Assembly (NCBI GenBank): GCA_027946365.1
Contig: JAPEUQ010000013.1
Span: 682,001 to 746,000, forward strand
Direction of reading: 5' to 3'
Length of the DNA: 64,000 nt
Source of the DNA: Kalmusia sp. IMI 367209
Lineage: Eukaryota; Ascomycota; Dothideomycetes; Pleosporales; Didymosphaeriaceae
In this document: positions 58,100 through 64,000 of the stretch, piece by piece
Layout of the letters: every line of letters begins with the position of its first letter
Numbering within the stretch: position 1 is the stretch's first letter
The notes under the pieces: generated by a model
Told to the model about the DNA's origin: nothing
Database searches by the model: none
The model's input: the letters and a program-made list of their open reading frames with translations, nothing else
Made by a program: the position numbers and the translations under genes

Positions 58100-59952
58100 A
58101 TGCAGTCCCCCGAGGAAACGACCATGGCCTCCCCGACCGCGTCGGTGGCTACCCCCACGCACAGCTCTGCCCCGCGCCGACCCCCGAGGAAGAGCACACT
58201 TACACAACAGCAAAAGAATCAGAAGCGGCAGAGGGCAACCCAGGACCAGTTGGTGACGTTGGAAGTCGAATTCAATAAGAACCCTACACCTACCGCTGCG
58301 ACGCGCGAGCGGATAGCACAGGAGATCAACATGACGGAGCGATCTGTGCAGATCTGGTTTCAAAACAGGTATGATGGAAAGAGAACTGGCTCCTTCACGG
58401 CACGCTAACAATGATTCAGACGCGCCAAAATAAAGAACATTGCAAAGAAGAGCATCGAGAACGGGGACGATTGCAACGACATCCCAGAATCGATGCGACG
58501 GTACCTGGCGCTCCAGGCCATGGAGTCTGGCAAGTCCATAGGGACGAGCTTTCTTGGCCGTGCTGGTGGATCAATGGCCGCGTATGGCAGCGGCATGTTG
58601 CTCAATACGGACACAAGCTCTTCCAAAGTTGGTGAGTTTCAACCCTGATTGAAACATTTTGAATCATGAACAGTCGCAACTAACACTCCTCAGTCATCCA
58701 CCACTTCGCATGCCGCTCCCTCAGCATTGGCTCTTGGCGCCGGGTGGGTCAGAGTGCGATGGACCTGGTGATCTTCTATTCACCTGAAAAGTGCTGTGTC
58801 ACATATTATATCAACAACGACTCCGCAGGCTACAAGATCGAGTACCCCTTCTCGTACATCAAGAACATTACATTGGAGAATGGGGACATGAACGGTAGTG
58901 CTGAAGGCGCCTCTCAGCGGCCGGGAGGTCTCATCGTCGAACTGAATCGCCCTCCGAACTTCTTTATGGATTCTTCTGGATCAGGAGGATTCTTTCAATG
59001 TGGTGATTTCACCGAGGAGCAGCAGGCTTCGACCATGATGGTGCATCATCTGGGCGGTCATCCAAAAGTTTTGAGCGGACAGCTCGCGAAGCTGGTCTCA
59101 TTGGAGTCCTTCCAAAACCGACACAACATCTACGACCCGAATGCTCTAGCGGTATCTGCCCCGGTGTCGCCGATAAATCACCGCCCGGCTTCCCAGCCTA
59201 ATCACATTCAACATCCTCATCTGGGGCATGGGTTCCATGATTCACCATTTGCGCCTGGTGGTTTCCAAGCACGTGGTCACAAGCGACAGCGCAGTCGCTC
59301 CGTGCCTGTGGCGGTTGATTTCTCGCTCATGCGCAACAACCCGATGCCTTCGTTCTTGATTCAGCCGGAGCCCTCACCTTATACCCCGAATCCTGAAATC
59401 TTCGCACCAGTACCCCATAGTGCGTCAGGCCCGATTGGACCCAACCTTAGCATCGACACTTCGGCTGGCTATGGAATGGAATACCGACAATATCCTATGT
59501 CTGCTACAACGGCCAATTCCCCCTCTGAATATGGTACACCTGCCTTCTTCACTTCCGGCCCGCGAACGGACAACGTGCCTGCGTCAACATTCGGCCAGCA
59601 CTACACCATTCCTCCATACCTGCACACTCCTATGGGACCTCCTCCACACTCGGCTGCTTCTGCGTCTCCCATGCCCTCAATAGGTCACCAAGACCCGATC
59701 ATTGCCAACCAATCTCCACCACTGAGCTCATTTGGCCGATCCAGCTCAGCCGACGTGTATCCAATGTCTCACGAGAACGGCATGTCGGAGGAAGCGCTTC
59801 AGATGACTGACATGTATGCGAAACAGTCTCTGAACTTACCATTCCGGTCTCCGTTGCTAGAAGAGCACGTCGACGACTTGGACATGCAGAATCTGGTATC
59901 TTTCGGCACGATAGATCCAGCAAGCTTGTCGCCCGAGAACCACCATATGTAA
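58100..59952 (+). CDS. Homeobox transcription factor (Hoy1/Htf1-type)
   Basis: DNA-binding regulator of 579 aa. Exons 58100-58368, 58420-58631 and 58694-59952. The homeodomain (about residues 35-100) starts with a basic arm, [14 protein letters not shown], and ends with helix 3 [14 protein letters not shown], split by the first intron after the codons for QN. The invariant WF-N-R residues are present. A conserved domain follows ([28 protein letters not shown]), then a long Pro/Ser-rich, low-complexity tail. In plant pathogens the related Htf1 governs conidium formation, which is the best functional guess. The unusually long upstream region suggests complex developmental regulation. Confidence 0.92.
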
Positions 59953-61198
59953 TGAAGGGACGGCATGCTTCCTTTCAGTCCATAAGCTTCTTCATATACC
60001 CAGCAGTTGTCAGTTTGAGCGTATCCCGCTTAGTGCGCACTTCGGATACCTCGAAAGAGGTGAAGCGGTTGCCGCCCTGACCTGCATCGCGCCTGCCATA
60101 CGTAATACTGCATGCCTATTGTTTACATAATGCGGCTCTTACCGTTCGATATATTGCATCCTCAACATCCGGCTTCTTTTTTTTATCCATGTTTCTTTGA
60201 TGCGAGCACAGTCCTCGAATTTCTCCCCTTCAAACTGCGTAACGCAAATCAAACGACCATCTTTAGGAGAGGGTTCTCACGGCGTTGCCAGGTTGGGAAG
60301 TATGGGTCACCTTTTCATACAAAACGGCGGACTGGTAGACCCTGCGCTACTACCTCGACAGAGGAAGCGCGACTTGTGGGGATGATATCTGGAAGATCTG
60401 ATCGAGGTGTGGGTGTGTTTGTTTTTCTGTGTCTATCTTGTTGGTTTGCTGAAAGTCGTGTACTTTGGGCACATTCATGTCTGCGAGTTCTTTCCTTCCA
60501 TTTGTTGAACTTTTTGGGGGAGGTGCAAATCTCGATGATTTTGTGAGATTGTGGAGGATGGCCGCTGTGCGGACTGAACAATTTTCTATAGGGTTATCAG
60601 GTTAAGTATCCCGTGGCTTCAGATCAGAAATAAGAGACATGATCATTTCAACATCAATCGATTTGGCTGGTGCTGTGCTTGCTCGGGCGGCTTAACATGC
60701 TGACGATGCTCTCCCATTGTAGGGCTGTTCTTGGTATACAGCTGCCAACGCGGAAGTGGAAACCTCTCGCCATCCGTCGTTTCAAGGCGCTCGTGACAGG
60801 GGAACAACGGCTTTAACAAACGGGAACAAGCTCGTTGAGCACAGTCGAGTAATGATGTCAAATGCAAATTTCCAACGTGCTTAGGGCGATGAACCATGAA
60901 CATTTTCCCTTAGCTCCGTCCGTCCATCCCAGTGGAGATGGACGGTGGCCGGGCCGACCATGGGAGCTAGAGCGGTCGGTGGAAGCAGCCTTGGCCTATG
61001 CGTAGTCATCCAAATTTTGCTTTGGCGCGCAAAGCCAGGGAGGATCGTTAGGGCTGATGAGCGATTCCTCCGAGCATTGGGCGCGCGTGGTATTGTGCGT
61101 GTTTTTCTTCCGATTCATCCGAAGTCTTGGACGTTGGTAAGCTTTGTGTGCAAAGGCAATACCGGTAGAGAGATGCTGGTGGGCTGGATGCGCGAATT
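59953..61198. other. Intergenic, homeobox 3' side
   Basis: 3' flank of the homeobox gene and beginning of the gap before LCB2. Only short frames; none has recognisable domains. Confidence 0.4.
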
Positions 61199-61220
61199 GA
61201 TCCATGGAGATCCATGGAGA
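61199..61220. repeat. Tandem direct repeat, 10-bp unit x2
   Basis: The unit TCCATGGAGA occurs twice back to back (61201-61220), preceded by a further GA. Two copies only; most likely chance or a small slippage event. Confidence 0.5.
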
Positions 61221-62270
61221 GGGCATAGGCGTGTCACCATGTCAGAAAGGAGGATTGATAGACGGCCCAATGGGGTTGGGCGCCAGTGAGCTTACTGCTG
61301 TAACTTTGAACAACGGGCCGTTGCAGCTGCTGAAGGCCCCAGTTGACGCTGGATGCGAGAGAGGGCCGTCAATGGTATGGGCGATGATCATGAAGCTCTT
61401 CGTCCCCACGGCGGCACGTCGATGGTGGCCCCAGCGAAGGTCGAGGCCGTTGGAGGGTTGGCTTTCTCGGATGCGGCAGGGCTTGCAGCCGGCATTGTCA
61501 GGCACAAGGGGCTTCTCCCCCTGACGCTCTCGGCTCGGTGTGGCGACGGGTACAGCTCATTTTACGCATCCCAACCATCACAATTTTGGGTCCTAATAAG
61601 GCCCTTTCCCCTAGCACAGAGCTCACTTGCTTGCTTCTTCGCCCTCGGTGACCTCGCGCAACCTTTTGCACGCCAATCTTCCCGGTGCGCGGGCTCTCAG
61701 TGTGCATATATCGACGTCAAGTGCACCGACAGTACTTGGCGACCTATCAACGCGTAGGGCCGTCAGTTCTGCGCCACGAGAAACACACGTCTACGCCGTG
61801 GAGCAGCAACCTGCGCAGCACCCCGTACTTACGACTGCACCGAGCCGCAGCAACAGAGCCAGGCGAAGCTGTCTGCAGCGGGCATCAACTTCCTGTACGT
61901 CAATTCTTCCCTCGCTTCGTCTGCATCCGCGTCCTCCGCAGCTTCCTATCCGGCGGTCCCCGGCGTCTATCAACGTGCAGCGGGCCACCCGCCTGCATGA
62001 ACACAACGCCTTGAAGAAGCACCTTATAACCCCAGCAACCACCGACCTCCGGCACCTCCGTTCCCCACCACGGTGCAAGGCTGCTCTCCTCACGCTCCTG
62101 CTAATTATCCGAGCAGCAAGTCTATCTCAATTGCACCCCCGCAACTCGCTTCCCGACCTTCACCGCTTGTGTCCCTCGAACCGTCTTCGAACACCTCCGG
62201 CTTGAAGAGAACACCTGCACGAGCACCTATTCCTCGTCGTAGTCGTCAAGTGTCTTGGACATTGTCTGCC
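61221..62270. other. LCB2 upstream region, CT-rich and coding-like
   Basis: Promoter and probable leader of LCB2. From about 61760 the LCB2 frame is open except for TGA at 61997-61999, and reads as Gln/Ser/Pro-rich residues such as QAKLSAAGINFLYVNSSLAS. It may hold one or more 5' exons of LCB2 (see findings). Confidence 0.4.
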
Positions 62271-64000
62271 ATGCCTACTCGAAGCATCAACCCGTTCGCG
62301 ACCGTTTCCCCCAGCTCCACCCCTTCCCTCGACGCCCTAAACGAGAAGAAGGAACAGCCGCGACGCACCTCTTTCACCAAGGGCAGCAAGTTCACGTCCT
62401 TGTTTGGCGGTAACACGCCCCGGACACGGAGCGAGGCCGCTGCTCTGCGCGAGGCAATTGTCGCGCAGCAGCAGGCCCTCTTGGACAACCCTTCGCCGCC
62501 ACAGCAAATCAACACCGCCTCAATCGCCCTTCCTACCATAAATCTCACCACGGCTACCGGCGAGAAGATGCCTACCGAGCCGAAGACCCTCTTTCAGCCC
62601 CCCAATCCCGAGGAGGCGCGGCGGAAAGCAAGAGCCGACGCACAATTCGGACCCTTGGGATCGCAGAAACACCGGTATACCAGCACATTCGAAGGAGAGT
62701 TCGGGGATCCAATCGAAGACGAACCGCCTTATTACTTCCTCCTCACTACCTACATCAGCTACCTAATCTTAATTGTATTCGGACATGTACGTGACTTCTT
62801 CGGCAAGCGCTTCAGGCGGGCACACTACCAGCATTTGGCGGAGAGGGACGGGTACGCGCCGTTGAATAGCGATTTCGACAATTTCTACACGCGACGATTG
62901 AAGATGAGGATCAACGATTGTTTCTCGCGGCCAACTACTGGTGTTCCTGGGCGATTCATCACTCTACTAGACCGCAAGTCGGACGACGGCAACAACACCT
63001 TCAAGCTTCTTGGTACGACAACAGAGACGCTCAACATGAGCTCATACAACTACCTCGGCTTTGCTCAGTCTGAGGGACCTTGTGCCGATGCCGCGGAGCA
63101 AGCTGTTCGCAAGTACGGAGTAACCATGGCCAGCTCGCGCGCGGACGCCGGCACCTCAGAGCTGACCGTTGAGGTTGAAGACCTGATTGCCAGATTCGTT
63201 GGCAAGCCCGCTTCCATGGTCTTTTCGATGGGTTTCGTGACGAACGCCACCGCTTTCTCGACCATCATCGGCAAGGGTTGCCTCATGCTTTCGGATGAAT
63301 TGAATCACTCTTCGATTCGATTTGGCGCACGTCTCTCGGGTTCAATGATCAAGATGTTTAAGCACAACGATATGAAAGATTTGGAACGTTTGCTTCGGGA
63401 GGCTATCTCACAAGGGCAGCCTCGCACTCATCGTCCCTGGAAGAAGATTTTGGTTACCGTCGAAGGTCTCTACTCGATGGAAGGCACCATGTGCAATCTT
63501 CCTGCTCTTATCGAGTTGAAGAAGAAGTACAAGTACAACTTATTCGTTGACGAGGCGCATTCAGTTGGTGCAGTTGGGCCACGCGGACGGGGTGTCTGCG
63601 ATTATTTCGGAATTGATCCCTCGGAAGTGGATATTCTCATGGGCACGCTCACTAAATCCTTCGGTGCTAACGGAGGTTATCTGGCAGCTGATAAGGCCAT
63701 CATCGACAAGCTGCGCACGCAGAACGCCGCCATGATGTTTGCAGAGTCGCCAACGCCTCCAGTACTGGTTCAAATCGCTTCCTCGCTCCGCATCATCAGC
63801 GGTGAGCTGGTCCCAGGACAAGGCCAGGAACGTCTACAACGTCTCGCCTTCAACTCGCGATACCTTCGTCTCGGTCTCAAGAGGTTAGGCTTCATTGTCT
63901 ACGGCCATGATGACTCGCCTATCATCCCTGTGATGCTTTACAACCCCGCCAAAATGCCAGCTTTCTCCCACGAGATGCTCAAGCGCAAGATCTCTGTAGT
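62271..64000 (+). CDS. LCB2: Serine palmitoyltransferase subunit 2, 3' end outside window
   Basis: Catalytic subunit of serine palmitoyltransferase, the first step of sphingolipid synthesis (serine plus palmitoyl-CoA to 3-ketodihydrosphingosine) in the ER. From the ATG at 62271 the frame is open for 576 codons to the window end without an intron. A polar Ser/Pro-rich N-terminus leads to the membrane segment YYFLLTTYISYLILIVFGHV. The PLP-dependent alpha-oxoamine synthase domain follows: SSYNYLGFAQSEGPCADAA, NHSSIRFGARLSGS, FVDEAHSVGAVGPRGRGVCD and GTLTKSFGANGGY, whose Lys (codon 63654-63656) binds PLP. The window ends within IPVMLYNP...KRKISVV, so roughly 50-100 residues are missing. An upstream start on an earlier exon is possible. 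Confidence 0.95.
   Translation, partial: MPTRSINPFATVSPSSTPSLDALNEKKEQPRRTSFTKGSKFTSLFGGNTPRTRSEAAALREAIVAQQQALLDNPSPPQQINTASIALPTINLTTATGEKMPTEPKTLFQPPNPEEARRKARADAQFGPLGSQKHRYTSTFEGEFGDPIEDEPPYYFLLTTYISYLILIVFGHVRDFFGKRFRRAHYQHLAERDGYAPLNSDFDNFYTRRLKMRINDCFSRPTTGVPGRFITLLDRKSDDGNNTFKLLGTTTETLNMSSYNYLGFAQSEGPCADAAEQAVRKYGVTMASSRADAGTSELTVEVEDLIARFVGKPASMVFSMGFVTNATAFSTIIGKGCLMLSDELNHSSIRFGARLSGSMIKMFKHNDMKDLERLLREAISQGQPRTHRPWKKILVTVEGLYSMEGTMCNLPALIELKKKYKYNLFVDEAHSVGAVGPRGRGVCDYFGIDPSEVDILMGTLTKSFGANGGYLAADKAIIDKLRTQNAAMMFAESPTPPVLVQIASSLRIISGELVPGQGQERLQRLAFNSRYLRLGLKRLGFIVYGHDDSPIIPVMLYNPAKMPAFSHEMLKRKISV

Overview
The window is nuclear DNA of a filamentous ascomycete (Pezizomycotina). 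Evidence: genes with many short introns (about 45-95 nt, GT-AG, one GC-AG), a Zn2Cys6 regulator, a HET-type protein, DHA2 and sugar-porter MFS transporters, an ERMES subunit (Mdm10), Mrt4, a kinesin-3 and a fungal homeobox factor. Dothideomycetes is my guess for the class, from the overall look of the proteins only. No rRNA, tRNA, transposon, CRISPR array or viral gene was recognised. About 22 protein genes are recognisable and most could be spliced to a full reading frame by hand.

Layout. 0-6 kb: two minus-strand secreted hydrolases, a subtilisin-like protease and a GH18 chitinase. 6-15 kb: a gene-poor, accessory-looking stretch with a HET-type protein lacking the HET core, a Zn2Cys6 transcription factor and an Atr1-like DHA2 drug/H+ antiporter. 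15-21 kb: a Gfo/Idh/MocA oxidoreductase facing an RluA-type tRNA pseudouridine synthase, then a secreted-looking SET protein whose frame is broken by one base. 22.5-28 kb: a small secreted protein, an RFTS-domain plus C2H2 protein resembling heterochromatin factors Raf2/DIM-7, and an APH-fold kinase. 28-42 kb: a dense housekeeping block with mitochondrial EF-Tu divergent from 3-hydroxyisobutyryl-CoA hydrolase, VPS16, a short kinesin-3, TRM3 (two single-base frameshifts) and an Hsp31/DJ-1 protein. 42-53 kb: a sugar porter divergent from a full ABCC transporter, then a small orphan gene and a NACHT/STAND-like remnant. 53-56 kb: MRT4 divergent from MDM10. 58-64 kb: a homeobox transcription factor behind a long GC-rich leader region, then the 5' part of serine palmitoyltransferase LCB2, which runs off the window.

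How they fit together. There is no biosynthetic cluster. The window mixes conserved core genes (translation, tRNA modification, ribosome assembly, vacuolar tethering, sphingolipid synthesis) with faster-evolving accessory genes (protease, chitinase, HET, NACHT-like, efflux pumps). Two divergent pairs supply mitochondrial or ribosome-biogenesis functions from short shared promoters. The most notable observations are three +1 frameshifts, all in short homopolymer runs, in two otherwise intact conserved genes; a GC-AG intron inside the P-loop codons of EF-Tu bounded by a 29-nt micro-exon; a 14-nt chitinase micro-exon; and a HET-family protein that keeps both ends but not the HET domain. Exon joins are my own readings from splice signals and reading frame; no transcript data were available.
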